Shown: in pieces, positions 9,894 through 18,905 of the stretch
Layout of the letters: every line of letters begins with the position of its first letter
How positions within the stretch are numbered: position 1 is the stretch's first letter
Source of the DNA: an uncultured Muribaculaceae bacterium
GTDB taxonomy: Bacteria; Bacteroidota; Bacteroidia; Bacteroidales; Muribaculaceae
DNA: 64,000 bases
Assembly: GCA_910578395.1 (NCBI GenBank)
Contig: CAJTPZ010000010.1
Coordinates: forward strand, 1 to 64,000
Reading direction: 5' to 3'
The notes under the pieces: model-generated
The model's input: only the letters and a program-made list of their open reading frames with translations
Databases searched by the model: none
Told to the model about the DNA's origin: nothing
Program-made: the position numbers and the translations under genes

Positions 9894-12800
9894 CGAAAGT
9901 ATTTCCACCGCCTCCTCTACTCTCCCCACTTGTGATATTGCGAAGCTTCTCTTCCCGCTTTTCTCCCTTATCCTAACTCGTCTGGCATTGTTCTGCAGAT
10001 AATGTATCAGGCGGCCAAACATCGGAGACTCATAGTAAGCCTTATTGCTTTCATCTACAAAATAAATAAACATAGTATCCTGCTTCAGCACCACCTTTTC
10101 GATGCCAAGCATACGGGCAAGGCGCCTCAACCGTGGTATGCGTATAAGTTCTGCCGCGACATCGGGGATATGTCCGAATCTGTCTTCCAGACGCGACTTG
10201 AATGCCAGAAGATCCGATTCCTTTTCTATGTTATCAAGCTCCTGATACAATGATATACGTTCACTCTCCTGAGGCACATAGTCAAATGGGAACAAGAGCT
10301 CCATATCGCTCTCAATCACACAGTCCGTCACAAAATCATCGGCACACACCTCGGTTTTGTCAGGCAGCACATCGGTAAACTCCTGAGTGCGCAACTCTGT
10401 GACAGCTTCTTTCAGTATTTTCTGATATGTCTCGTAGCCGAGATCGGCAATAAATCCGCTCTGCTCTGCTCCAAGCAGATTGCCGGCACCTCTTATGTCA
10501 AGATCCTGCATGGCGATATGTATGCCCGAGCCAAGATCACTGAAACTTTCAATAGCCTGAAGCCGGCGGCGTGCTATATCAGGGATAGGCTTGCCTGGCG
10601 GTACAGTCAGATAGCAGAAAGCCTTTCTCGACGAACGCCCTACACGGCCCCGGAGCTGATGAAGCTCTGAAAGGCCAAAATTTTGTGCGTTATTGATAAT
10701 GATAGTATTGACGTTAGGCATATCGATACCGCTTTCAACGATCGTAGTTGCAAGCAGCACATCATAGTCATGATTGGCAAATGCGAGTATCGACTCTTCA
10801 AGCTTTTCAGGTGGCATCTGGCCATGGGCTACAAGAGTGCGTGCTCCAGGAACCAGCCGGTTCACCATATTTTGCAGATCATAAAGGCCCTCTATCCGGT
10901 TGGATATAAAAAACACCTGACCATTGCGCGAAAGCTCGAATCCTACAGCCTCTTCAACCAGATCATCTGTAAGAGTCGAGACAGATGTGAGAATCGGGTA
11001 TCGGTTGGGTGGCGGTGTAGTGATCGCTGAAAGATCTCGTGCTCCCATAAGCGAAAACTGCAACGTGCGCGGTATAGGAGTCGCGCTCATTGTAAGCGTG
11101 TCTACATTAACCTTTATCTGCTTCAGTTTTTCCTTTACAGCGACACCGAACTTCTGTTCCTCGTCGATAACAAGAAGTCCGAGATCTTTGAATTTTACAC
11201 TCTTACCTATTAGTTTATGTGTGCCGACAATGATATCTATCTTTCCTGCCGCAAGATCCTCAAGTATAAGTTTCACCTGTTTGGGTGTTCTCGCTCTGGA
11301 AAGATAGTCAACCCTTACAGGCAGATCCTTCAGTCGCTGTGCAAACGTGCGGTAATGCTGATAGGCAAGCACTGTCGTAGGCACAAGCACTGCTGTCTGC
11401 TTTCCGTCAGTCGCAGCCTTGAATGCCGCTCTGATTGCAATCTCGGTCTTTCCGAATCCTACGTCGCCGCAAATCAGACGATCCATCGGACGCTGACTTT
11501 CCATATCCCGTTTCACATCGGCGGTAGCGGTGACCTGATCAGGAGTATCTTCATAAATAAACGATGCCTCCAGCTCCTGCTGCATATATCCGTCAGGCGA
11601 AAAAGCGAAGCCCCTTTCGTCACGGCGTGCTGCATAAAGCTTTATAAGATCTCTCGCTATATCCTTGAGTTTTGTTTTTGTCTTCTCTTTGATCTTGTTC
11701 CATGCACCTGAACCAAGTTTGTTCACCTTTGGCGATACACCCTCCTTCCCACGATATTTCGCAAGCTTGTGCAACGAGTGGATCGAGACAAAAATCACAT
11801 CATTGTTCTGGTAGATGAGTTTTATCATCTCCTGAGTGCGGCCGTTTACATTAGTTCGCAACAGACCTCCGAACACACCTACTCCATGGTCGATATGCAC
11901 AATAAAATCACCGGGCTCTATAGACTGAAGTTCCTTTATCGACAATGCAAGCTTACCCGACCTTACCCTGTCACTACGAAGCATATACTTGTGAAAACGG
12001 TCGAATATTTGATGGTCGGTGAAAAAACATCGCTTCCCCTTGTTATCTACAAATCCTTCATGAAGAGTGGCATCTACAGCTGTAAATGGTATTTTGTCTC
12101 CACGGTCGGCAAAAATGTCTCGCAGACGTGATATCTGGGCCCGACTGTCTGTAAGAATATATATTTTAAAGTCATCTGCAAGGAATTGACCGAAAGCATC
12201 CGAAATCAGGTCGAAATTCTTATGATACACACCCTGCGGAATGCAATTGAAATCTACTGTTGTCGAAAACTTACCCGAAAAAGGAGGTGTCTGGCCTACG
12301 GTGACAGTCAACTGCGGAAACCTGCCGAGTGCCTCGCATAAGGCTTCACCATCAGCCAGACAGCCAATAGCTTTCTCGTCTGACTCACCTGCAATAATAG
12401 CACTCTCGCTCAATGTAGACATACACACTTCTCTTATGCGCGACTCCACATAAGCCATGTCTGTCGACACCACAAGCGTTTCTGACGGCATAAAATCAGT
12501 TATAGGTATTCCATTGCCTATACCCTCGACATTGGCGATTATATCGATACTGTCAATTTTTGTCTCCGACAGCTGCGTTTCCACATTAAACGTGCGCATC
12601 GACTCTATTTCATCGCCAAACAAATCTATACGACACGGAATTTCACTGCTGTAGCTGAATATATCTATTATCGATCCTCTGACAGAAAACTGCCCCGGCT
12701 CATACACATAATCGACCTGCATAAAACCGTTGTCACGCAACCACTTCTCAGTCGCGATCAGGTCCAACGGATTAGACTTATGAATGCTAAGCGTCGATTT

Positions 12801-13262
12801 GTCAAGTTGCCCGGCAGGCACCACAAGCTCCGAAATAGCCTCTGGCAATGTTATTACAATACGGAGTTTGTTCCCTGGAGCATTCCAACGGGCAAGAGCA
12901 TCGGTGCGAAGTATCACCGATGGCGCATCGATCTGTCCGTAACGTATATCTCGTTTATAAGCCGACGGCAACATTGCTACAGCTTCCTCTCCAAGCACAC
13001 GCGTTATATCATGATAAAAATATCCCGCCGAATCCGGTGAGTCAGCTATCAGAAGAATTGGAGACGAATTATAGACCTCGGCCGCTGCAGCCACAACCAA
13101 TGACTGCGATGAACCGGAAAGTGATGTGAAGCAAGTTCTCAACGGCATCTTGCCCTTATTCTCAAGAGCCTTTGCAATTGCCTGCCGTCTTGACTTTCCG
13201 ACAAACAATTCATACACATTCCTCAATGTCAATGCACTGTCCGTCTGCTTCTTCATTTTCAA
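9867..13262 (-). CDS. mfd: transcription-repair coupling factor Mfd
   Basis: A 1131-residue DNA translocase that removes RNA polymerase stalled at lesions and recruits UvrA. Domains in order: a degenerate UvrB-like module, the RNA polymerase-interacting CarD-like domain (GDFIVHIDHGVGVFGG), then the helicase core with Walker A GDVGFGKTEIAIRAA, the DEEQ box in VIDEEQKFG, motif III SATPIPRTL and motif VI QLRGRVGRS, and a C-terminal TRCF domain. Length matches the family. The start lies 28 bases downstream of the SRP RNA 3' end. The stop is inside the last codons of convergent comEC, so transcripts from the two strands must read across each other. Confidence 0.96.
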   Translation of the reverse strand: MKMKKQTDSALTLRNVYELFVGKSRRQAIAKALENKGKMPLRTCFTSLSGSSQSLVVAAAAEVYNSSPILLIADSPDSAGYFYHDITRVLGEEAVAMLPSAYKRDIRYGQIDAPSVILRTDALARWNAPGNKLRIVITLPEAISELVVPAGQLDKSTLSIHKSNPLDLIATEKWLRDNGFMQVDYVYEPGQFSVRGSIIDIFSYSSEIPCRIDLFGDEIESMRTFNVETQLSETKIDSIDIIANVEGIGNGIPITDFMPSETLVVSTDMAYVESRIREVCMSTLSESAIIAGESDEKAIGCLADGEALCEALGRFPQLTVTVGQTPPFSGKFSTTVDFNCIPQGVYHKNFDLISDAFGQFLADDFKIYILTDSRAQISRLRDIFADRGDKIPFTAVDATLHEGFVDNKGKRCFFTDHQIFDRFHKYMLRSDRVRSGKLALSIKELQSIEPGDFIVHIDHGVGVFGGLLRTNVNGRTQEMIKLIYQNNDVIFVSIHSLHKLAKYRGKEGVSPKVNKLGSGAWNKIKEKTKTKLKDIARDLIKLYAARRDERGFAFSPDGYMQQELEASFIYEDTPDQVTATADVKRDMESQRPMDRLICGDVGFGKTEIAIRAAFKAATDGKQTAVLVPTTVLAYQHYRTFAQRLKDLPVRVDYLSRARTPKQVKLILEDLAAGKIDIIVGTHKLIGKSVKFKDLGLLVIDEEQKFGVAVKEKLKQIKVNVDTLTMSATPIPRTLQFSLMGARDLSAITTPPPNRYPILTSVSTLTDDLVEEAVGFELSRNGQVFFISNRIEGLYDLQNMVNRLVPGARTLVAHGQMPPEKLEESILAFANHDYDVLLATTIVESGIDMPNVNTIIINNAQNFGLSELHQLRGRVGRSSRKAFCYLTVPPGKPIPDIARRRLQAIESFSDLGSGIHIAMQDLDIRGAGNLLGAEQSGFIADLGYETYQKILKEAVTELRTQEFTDVLPDKTEVCADDFVTDCVIESDMELLFPFDYVPQESERISLYQELDNIEKESDLLAFKSRLEDRFGHIPDVAAELIRIPRLRRLARMLGIEKVVLKQDTMFIYFVDESNKAYYESPMFGRLIHYLQNNARRVRIREKSGKRSFAISQVGRVEEAVEILSSILALDPV

Positions 13263-13290
13263 ACCATCTGAATCTATATAAAATAAAAAA

Positions 13291-13387
13291 GGGTAAGCTG
13301 ACTACATCGCACCGCTACGACTCGGTACCGTTGCTCCGGTCAAGGCCTGGCGGAGTTTCCGAGGAGCTGGTCGTGTAGGACTTACCC
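13291..13387 (-). ncRNA. ffs: small bacterial signal recognition particle RNA (4.5S-like)
   Basis: On the minus strand the 5' end GGGTAAG-complement CTTACCC ends pair (13381-13387 with 13291-13297), closing a hairpin about 97 nt long. The domain IV core is present as GGAAACTCCGCCAGG, then AGCAACGG, the symmetric-loop sequences (CAGG / AGCA) recognised by the Ffh M domain. The apical part reads CC-TTGACC-GG rather than CC-GGAA-GG. A consensus promoter ends about 6 bases before the 5' end, and a T-rich run (TTTTTTATTTTATA) follows the 3' stem as terminator. mfd begins 28 bases further on. Confidence 0.85.
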
Positions 13388-13391
13388 GCTG

Positions 13392-13420
13392 CAAAAATAC
13401 AACTTTTACCTCAATTACAA
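13392..13420 (-). promoter_or_regulatory. promoter of the SRP RNA
   Basis: On the minus strand, -33 TTG (13418-13420), an 18-base spacer and -7 TATTTTTG (13392-13399) fit the Bacteroidota housekeeping sigma consensus and place the start at about 13386, the predicted RNA 5' end. Confidence 0.75.
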
Positions 13421-13580
13421 CCGCATAAAGCCCGATTATTGTGTTAAAAAATGTTCAATCACATTCAATCCATTATTAATTAAACACTTTCCCTGGTTAT
13501 ACTATTGATTTCCGTTTCATTCACTTATGCCATGAGACTTTATTGCCAGTATACCCTTCATATTGCCTATTATAAAATCA

Positions 13581-13612
13581 GTGGATACCACTTCTATCGT
13601 AGTGATATCCAC
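13581..13612 (-). terminator. hairpin terminator after the GH43 gene
   Basis: On the minus strand GTGGATATCACT pairs with AGTGGTATCCAC (one U-G wobble) around an 8-base loop, followed by TGATTTTATAATAG. It lies about 65 bases past the GH43 stop. The rest of 13421-13677 is AT-rich with no gene that I can support. Confidence 0.6.
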
Positions 13613-13677
13613 ACAAAGATTTATAAATATTTTAGATATGTTTCTGATTCAGCTCTATTTAAATGAATTGCTGAAAT

Positions 13678-14643
13678 TTATTTCATACGCAGGCTCGCAC
13701 CGGTATCCTCAATATCAAAAATACATGCACGCTCCTGGCCTGCAGGTGAATTCGGCACATGAATTACAAGATGGAGTTCTCCTCCAAAATCCTTGAACAG
13801 CATTCCATGACCACCATTGCGGTTAAACAGAGGCTCTTCGATTTGGCGCCACGGTCCGGCCACTTTTCCTGTCACTGACTCAGACACACCTATGGCATAC
13901 TCTCCGTTCATGAAACTTGACCATATCATCAACAATTTTCCATCCTTCGTACGATAAAGATAGCAGCCATCAGTCACATAATTACCGTCACCGCTTCCGG
14001 TAGACCATTTTGCTGCCGAGGCATTAAAAAGACGCACCGGCTCTCCCTCTGGTTCCGACAGATCATCCGACAGTCTGACAAACTTCATTGATCCGTCGCC
14101 TATCTGTACCCATTCATGACAGTAAATCATATAAGGCACATCATTCTCAACCCATAGGGTACCATCAAGTGCCATTTCATCCATCGGAGTAGCAGGTAAT
14201 TTGCTCAAAGCCTCAAATGGGCCGTCAGGAGAATCCGATCGGAATATCTGCGTGCCGCGGTAAGTATAAGGTGGTCGACCCTCAATTCCAGCTTTCCACT
14301 CAACATCACTGTTGACTGTAGCAAAAAGATAATACTTGCCTTTATATTCATGCACCTCTGGCGCCCATATTACGCCTGTCGACCAATTATCCTCTGGCAA
14401 TGTACACACTTGCGATGGACCGGTCCAGTTTTTCATATCCCCGCTTTTATATACTGCCACACCGCCGCAATTGCTACCGTCACCTGCCGGAACCGTACTT
14501 GAGCAATACATATAATAGAATCCTGTAGCTGAATCAGCCAGAATAAACGGATCTCTTATGTATATGTCACCGATAGGAGTAGAGGCATTTATACCCGACA
14601 GACTCGATAAAACAAAACAGAATAATAGAAAAAACTTTTTCAT
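13678..14643 (-). CDS. GH43 family glycoside hydrolase, secreted
   Basis: A 321-residue five-bladed beta-propeller hydrolase with an N-terminal signal peptide (residues 1-20, cleavage likely after INAS). The catalytic base is the Asp in YIRDPFI near residue 31; WAPEVHEYKGKYYLFA is typical of the family; a Glu acid candidate is in DGTLWVEND. GH43 members act on arabinan, xylan or galactan side chains; the exact linkage cannot be read from the sequence. It is the last gene of a possible PH-domain protein / lipoprotein / GH43 group, 53 bases after the lipoprotein gene. Confidence 0.85.
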   Translation of the reverse strand: MKKFFLLFCFVLSSLSGINASTPIGDIYIRDPFILADSATGFYYMYCSSTVPAGDGSNCGGVAVYKSGDMKNWTGPSQVCTLPEDNWSTGVIWAPEVHEYKGKYYLFATVNSDVEWKAGIEGRPPYTYRGTQIFRSDSPDGPFEALSKLPATPMDEMALDGTLWVENDVPYMIYCHEWVQIGDGSMKFVRLSDDLSEPEGEPVRLFNASAAKWSTGSGDGNYVTDGCYLYRTKDGKLLMIWSSFMNGEYAIGVSESVTGKVAGPWRQIEEPLFNRNGGHGMLFKDFGGELHLVIHVPNSPAGQERACIFDIEDTGASLRMK

Positions 14644-14696
14644 CAGGTTAAAGTGATTATGTTTGGTTTATTTATTTAAGACTCAAAAGTCTTTGT

Positions 14697-15275
14697 TTAA
14701 TGCTCGGTGCCGTCAACCCTACGTGGCTCCTCAGGATAAAGTATCATGCGACGTTTTACCTTGATTCCAGGCAATCCGGCCGAAATCAGACTGTCGACAT
14801 ACATTCGGTTGGCAAGCGCCTGAGGCACTGTTACAGGCAAAGTCGCAGTCTCTGTCACAAACGCTCCGGGAAGGATGCTTTCCATGATTCTGTCAGGAAC
14901 CGGAGGTTCATCCATTGACGAATACTGATCTCTTGTGAATGATAGAAACGCAGTGTTTATACCGACTCCCTGCCGGTCAAGCCACCATCCGCCAGTCAGA
15001 CCTACCGGCTTGGTAAACTCTGAAACATCATCAGGTGATGGAAAACTTATAAGATGCGACCGTGACGCATTGATCAATACTGGAACATGGTCAGAATAAT
15101 CTCCATTCATACGATAGATTACAGCCTTAGGTACAGCACTGCCCTCTGCCTGGCCATCTTCGGTGCCAATAGCAGCCGAAGCCGCACGATCTCTCGGTGC
15201 CTTGCAGCCTGCGACCGTCATGACCAAAAGCATCATGAAAACCGCTATTTTATCGATATACAATCCATTATACAT
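14697..15275 (-). CDS. hypothetical lipoprotein
   Basis: I do not recognise this 192-residue protein. It has a hydrophobic N-terminus ending in a lipobox VAGC with Cys24, so it should be lipid-anchored. The annotated start overlaps the upstream PH-domain gene by 31 bases; an internal Met at 14 or 15 would also leave a usable but short signal. The mature part carries VIYRMNGDYSDHVPVLINASRS and a Pro-rich, otherwise globular stretch with no catalytic motif I can name. The pattern of a short secreted protein that mentions mostly charged and hydrophobic alternation suggests a periplasmic folded domain. It lies between the PH-domain gene and GH43 in the same direction. Confidence 0.7.
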   Translation of the reverse strand: MYNGLYIDKIAVFMMLLVMTVAGCKAPRDRAASAAIGTEDGQAEGSAVPKAVIYRMNGDYSDHVPVLINASRSHLISFPSPDDVSEFTKPVGLTGGWWLDRQGVGINTAFLSFTRDQYSSMDEPPVPDRIMESILPGAFVTETATLPVTVPQALANRMYVDSLISAGLPGIKVKRRMILYPEEPRRVDGTEH

Positions 15276-15736
15276 TTCACTATGACTTCTGGCTGATTAC
15301 AGCTTACAACATATTTTCGACCTGATTTCAATTCTATCAGAAACGTGTCCTTCCACTTTCCAATATATGCGAAATACTTTCCATGATCTCTGTTCCGAAA
15401 CCAACCGTAATAACCGAAGAATCCCCCGCTTCCACAGATGCGCACATCAAGAGACCTCTGAAAAAGACGCACACCGACTACATCTGCCATCGGTATACGC
15501 TTTGAAGTAAGCATCCTGCGTATCGTTATATTACGTCGATCCACGGTTACCGACATCGGACTGTAATATAATGCACTCAGCATGACTATGCCAATACACG
15601 CAAAGAGAATTATCGGAATATGCATATCATCTGCCACACATGCAGCAATAACAAATACGAGACAACATACTACTGTTATAACGGTAACATAGTTGCTCCA
15701 AGCGACACGACGCATAATTTTCGAGATGTTGTCCAT
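15245..15736 (-). CDS. PH-domain-containing membrane protein
   Basis: A 163-residue protein with two membrane segments (about residues 17-35 and 42-60) followed by a bacterial PH-like domain: SPMSVTVDRRNITIRRMLTS then IPMADVVGVRL and a C-terminal WKDTFLIELKSGRKYVVSC. This layout matches small bPH_2/YdbT-type proteins whose function is unknown. The gene begins 28 bases after the rho terminator hairpin and its end overlaps the downstream lipoprotein gene by 31 bases, suggesting translational coupling. Confidence 0.7.
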   Translation of the reverse strand: MDNISKIMRRVAWSNYVTVITVVCCLVFVIAACVADDMHIPIILFACIGIVMLSALYYSPMSVTVDRRNITIRRMLTSKRIPMADVVGVRLFQRSLDVRICGSGGFFGYYGWFRNRDHGKYFAYIGKWKDTFLIELKSGRKYVVSCNQPEVIVKCIMDCISIK

Positions 15737-15763
15737 ATATCTAAAACATTCTAAAAATTAAAA

Positions 15764-15804
15764 AGCTTCCGCAAAATACTAAAAAAAAGTAATTAGCGGA
15801 AGCT
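15764..15804 (-). terminator. intrinsic terminator of rho
   Basis: On the minus strand AGCTTCCGC pairs with GCGGAAGCT, with an inner AT stem, and is followed by TTTTTAATTTTTAG. It lies 26 bases after the rho stop codon, so the rho message itself ends without needing Rho. Confidence 0.8.
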
Positions 15805-15829
15805 AAATTGGCCAAATACCTTAATTCGG

Positions 15830-17965
15830 TTATTCGTTCATTGTACGCAAAAGTTCGTCATTATCTGATGTACGATCCATACGGTCTTTAATAAATTCCA
15901 TAGCTTCGATCGAATTACGGTCACTAAGGAAACGACGCAGTATCCACATGCGGTTCTGCGTTTCAGGACGCAACAACAGATCATCGCGACGCGTGCTTGA
16001 TGCCATGATATCGACAGCCGGGAATATACGTTTGTTGGAAAGCTTGCGGTCAAGCTGAAGCTCCATGTTGCCTGTACCCTTGAATTCCTCGAAAATCACT
16101 TCATCCATCTTCGAACTCGTCTCAGTGAGCGCCGTCGCTATTATTGTCAGCGAACCTCCATTCTCTATGTTTCGCGCTGCGCCAAAAAATCTTTTGGGTT
16201 TCTGAAGAGCATTGGCATCCACTCCACCCGACAGAATTTTACTTGATGTAGGAGTGACCGTATTATAGGCACGTGCAAGGCGGGTAATAGAGTCAAGTAG
16301 GATAACAACATCATGCCCACTCTCAACCATGCGTTTCGCCTTTTCAAGCACAATGTTCGCAATACGCACATGACGGTCTGCGGGCTCGTCAAATGTCGAA
16401 GATATAACTTCTGCATTCACGCTTCGGCTCATATCTGTCACCTCCTCCGGACGCTCATCAATAAGAAGAATCATGATGTATGTCTCAGGATGATTCTCCG
16501 CAATCGCATTTGCAATATCCTTGAGCAGAATTGTCTTACCGGTTTTGGGTGGAGCGACGATAAGTCCGCGCTGACCTTTTCCTATAGGAGAGAACATATC
16601 GACAACACGGGTCGAAATATTACATGTACGGCCACTTGTCAGATCAAACTTCTCATCAGGGAAAAGAGGAGTAAGATGCTCAAAGGGTACACGGTCACGT
16701 ATGAATTCCGGAGAACGGCCATTGACCCTAAGCAAACGGGCCATAGGGAAATACTTGTCGTTTTCACGCGGAGCACGAAGCGTGCACTCAACCACATCAC
16801 CGGTTTTAATATGAGCAGATCTTATCTGTTCGCGAGTAAGATAGACATCATCAGGCGAAGGCATGTAATTGAAATCGGCCGATCGCAGAAATCCATGCCC
16901 TTCCGGCATGACCTCAAGCACTCCGGAGCATTCTATAAGACCATTGAAATCAAACGCTTGGGCCTGAACATGCTTACCTTTACGCATTCCATGCGACGAG
17001 GACACCGCTGGCTCTTGAATTGAAACCGGCACATCTACTCGATCCTGAGCAGCAGTCCGTGGCTCTTGATCAGCCTTACGCTGGGGCAATCTGGTGTTTG
17101 ACTCTTTCTTAGGGAAAAACTCCACAAAGTCCGACTTCTTATCAACCGAAGTTTCTACCGGACTGACAACAGTCTCTTCATCTAATACCTCTGCATCATT
17201 GGCTGCCTCAGGTATAGAAACTTTCGTCACTTCAACAGTCACTGGCACTATTTGAGGTTCAACTGCCGCAACGTCTACAATGACATTCGTTTTTGCTGCA
17301 ATTTCTTCAGCCTTAACATCAGGCTCCAAATTACTTCCACCTTCCTCTGTCTTTGTTGTCGTCGGTACAACCCTTCTGCGGGATGCAAGAGTCAAACCGG
17401 AACTTACGGTTCTCGCCAACATCATTTTCTTGGCAACAGCAGCAGTCTCAGGCTTCTTTTCATCAACAGAAGCAACCGCAGGTGCAGGTGTCGTAACCTC
17501 TGCAACATCATTCCTACGTGGACGTCCTCGTCTGCGCTTCTCCACAGGTAGTTCCGGCGATACATTTTCTTCAGCCGCAACAGACTGACGCGGTGCCTCC
17601 TGCAACGCATTCTCCGTCTCTTCCCCAATATCTTTCTTTGACTTCCTTCCCCTCTTTTTAGGCTGCGGTTCTGTTGTCATATCCTGCGACGCCTCCACCT
17701 GCTCCGGCTTTTGCTCTTTAGGTTTTCGACCTCGTTTTTTGGGTTGGGACAACTCTTCTGAATCCGCCGATTGTGATGTTTTGCGGCCGCGACGCTCTCG
17801 CGGTTCTCGCTGAGGAGCATTTGACGCATAATTTTCAGCCTGAATATCAAGAATCTGGTATATTAGATCTTCTTTGTCAGCCGCAGGCTTTTTTACGCCC
17901 AATTCTTTTGCGAGCGGGAGCAAAGCATCCAACTCTTTATTTTGTAATTCTTCAAGTGTAATCAT
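15830..17965 (-). CDS. rho: transcription termination factor Rho with long disordered insert
   Basis: Hexameric RNA-dependent ATPase that ends untranslated transcripts. At 711 residues it is about 290 longer than E. coli Rho. Residues 1-45 are the Rho_N SAP-like domain; about 46-330 are a low-complexity charged stretch rich in Arg, Lys, Glu, Pro with repeated KKRGRKPK/KRRGRPRR blocks then an acidic part; the cold-shock RNA-binding domain (GVLEVMPEGHGFLRS) starts near 340; the motor has Walker A APPKTGKT, Walker B VVILLDSITRLARA and the R-loop SSKMDEVIFEEFKGTGN. Such inserts are usual in Bacteroidota, and in gut Bacteroides the Rho disordered region is reported to drive phase separation. A promoter with a leader of about 190 bases precedes it. 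Confidence 0.95.
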   Translation of the reverse strand: MITLEELQNKELDALLPLAKELGVKKPAADKEDLIYQILDIQAENYASNAPQREPRERRGRKTSQSADSEELSQPKKRGRKPKEQKPEQVEASQDMTTEPQPKKRGRKSKKDIGEETENALQEAPRQSVAAEENVSPELPVEKRRRGRPRRNDVAEVTTPAPAVASVDEKKPETAAVAKKMMLARTVSSGLTLASRRRVVPTTTKTEEGGSNLEPDVKAEEIAAKTNVIVDVAAVEPQIVPVTVEVTKVSIPEAANDAEVLDEETVVSPVETSVDKKSDFVEFFPKKESNTRLPQRKADQEPRTAAQDRVDVPVSIQEPAVSSSHGMRKGKHVQAQAFDFNGLIECSGVLEVMPEGHGFLRSADFNYMPSPDDVYLTREQIRSAHIKTGDVVECTLRAPRENDKYFPMARLLRVNGRSPEFIRDRVPFEHLTPLFPDEKFDLTSGRTCNISTRVVDMFSPIGKGQRGLIVAPPKTGKTILLKDIANAIAENHPETYIMILLIDERPEEVTDMSRSVNAEVISSTFDEPADRHVRIANIVLEKAKRMVESGHDVVILLDSITRLARAYNTVTPTSSKILSGGVDANALQKPKRFFGAARNIENGGSLTIIATALTETSSKMDEVIFEEFKGTGNMELQLDRKLSNKRIFPAVDIMASSTRRDDLLLRPETQNRMWILRRFLSDRNSIEAMEFIKDRMDRTSDNDELLRTMNE

Positions 17966-18159
17966 GCGTTTTATCTTTCTTTGAGACGCACTAAATTAAC
18001 AATAAACAAATTTGTAAGTGATTTTCCCGATAGGGTTTAAATGAAAAACTCAGAATGGAAACCCCGACGATACAATGCAAAATTGCTAAAACGCCTTTCC
18101 GGGACAATAATTATGGTTTTACCAAACAGCACGTTGATTTCAACGCTCTTTTCTGCATA

Positions 18160-18191
18160 CAAATTTAATGTATTTTTTTATTTTAATACAA
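18160..18191 (-). promoter_or_regulatory. probable rho promoter with long leader
   Basis: On the minus strand -33 TTG (18189-18191), 21-base spacer and -7 TAAATTTG (18160-18167). The start would be near 18153, leaving about 188 untranslated bases before the rho ATG at 17965. The 331-base gap 17966-18296 holds this promoter, the leader and the slyD terminator and no gene. Confidence 0.5.
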
Positions 18192-18237
18192 TTTAAATCA
18201 AAAAAACAGACTCTTTTTAAAATGTATTATTATCAAT

Positions 18238-18277
18238 AATGCCCCCACACATCTAAATTTAGAATTGTGAGGGCATT
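18238..18277 (-). terminator. hairpin terminator after slyD
   Basis: AATGCCCCCACA (18238-18249) pairs with TGTGAGGGCATT (18266-18277) with one mismatch. It lies about 20 bases past the slyD stop on the minus strand. The following sequence is AT-rich but not a pure T run. Confidence 0.6.
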
Positions 18278-18296
18278 ATATTTTATAAGAATTTTA

Positions 18297-18878
18297 TCAA
18301 TGACAGCAACCGTCTCCACAGCCGCCGTCATGACAACCGCCGCAGCTATCATCCGAACAACCGCCGTCATGACAGCCACAACCACAACTATGAGCAGGCT
18401 GAAGCTCCTCTTGGGTAGCATCACGTACAAGTGTCACTTTTCCCTTGAAACGCACTTCTTTTCCGGCAAGAGGATGATTAAAATCCATCTTCACCTTCTC
18501 AGGTCCCACTTCCTCAACAACACCGCTCACACGAAACCCGTCAGCAGTCATCATCGGAACGACAGCTCCCTTTTTGATATGCTCGTCATCAAACTTTCCG
18601 TCGATCTCAAAAACAACCCTATCAAGTTCGACTATCTGCTCCGGATCATAAGGCCCGAACGCTTCATCAGCACTGACTTTCACATCAAACTCACCACCTT
18701 GCTCCATACCGTCAAGGGCACGTTCAAGCGGTGCGATCACACCACGTGTTACACCAAAAACGATCTTCTCAGGATCCGAAGGATCTACCTGATGGACAAG
18801 TTTATCTGTACCGTCGGGCTGAACCTCATAGAGGTCATAGGTCAGTTCAATGAACTTTCCCGGCTGGATTTTTTCCAT
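18297..18878 (-). CDS. slyD: FKBP-type peptidyl-prolyl isomerase with metal-binding tail
   Basis: A 193-residue cytoplasmic prolyl isomerase and chaperone of the SlyD class. The FKBP fold is split by an insert-in-flap domain (AFGPYDPEQIVELDR ... DFNHPLAGKEVRFKGKV), the SlyD hallmark. The last 30 residues are a run of Cys, His, Gly and Asp (about ten Cys and five His), which in E. coli SlyD binds nickel and other metals and helps hydrogenase maturation. No hydrogenase genes are in the window, so a general metal-buffering or folding role is as likely. It sits 27 bases after asnS, probably cotranscribed. Confidence 0.93.
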   Translation of the reverse strand: MEKIQPGKFIELTYDLYEVQPDGTDKLVHQVDPSDPEKIVFGVTRGVIAPLERALDGMEQGGEFDVKVSADEAFGPYDPEQIVELDRVVFEIDGKFDDEHIKKGAVVPMMTADGFRVSGVVEEVGPEKVKMDFNHPLAGKEVRFKGKVTLVRDATQEELQPAHSCGCGCHDGGCSDDSCGGCHDGGCGDGCCH

Positions 18879-18905
18879 AATATTATAGTATTTATTTTTC
18901 TGTTA

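Noticed and set aside
18297..18400. Short repeated units that resemble a tandem repeat
   Set aside because: They encode the Cys/His/Gly-rich tail of SlyD.
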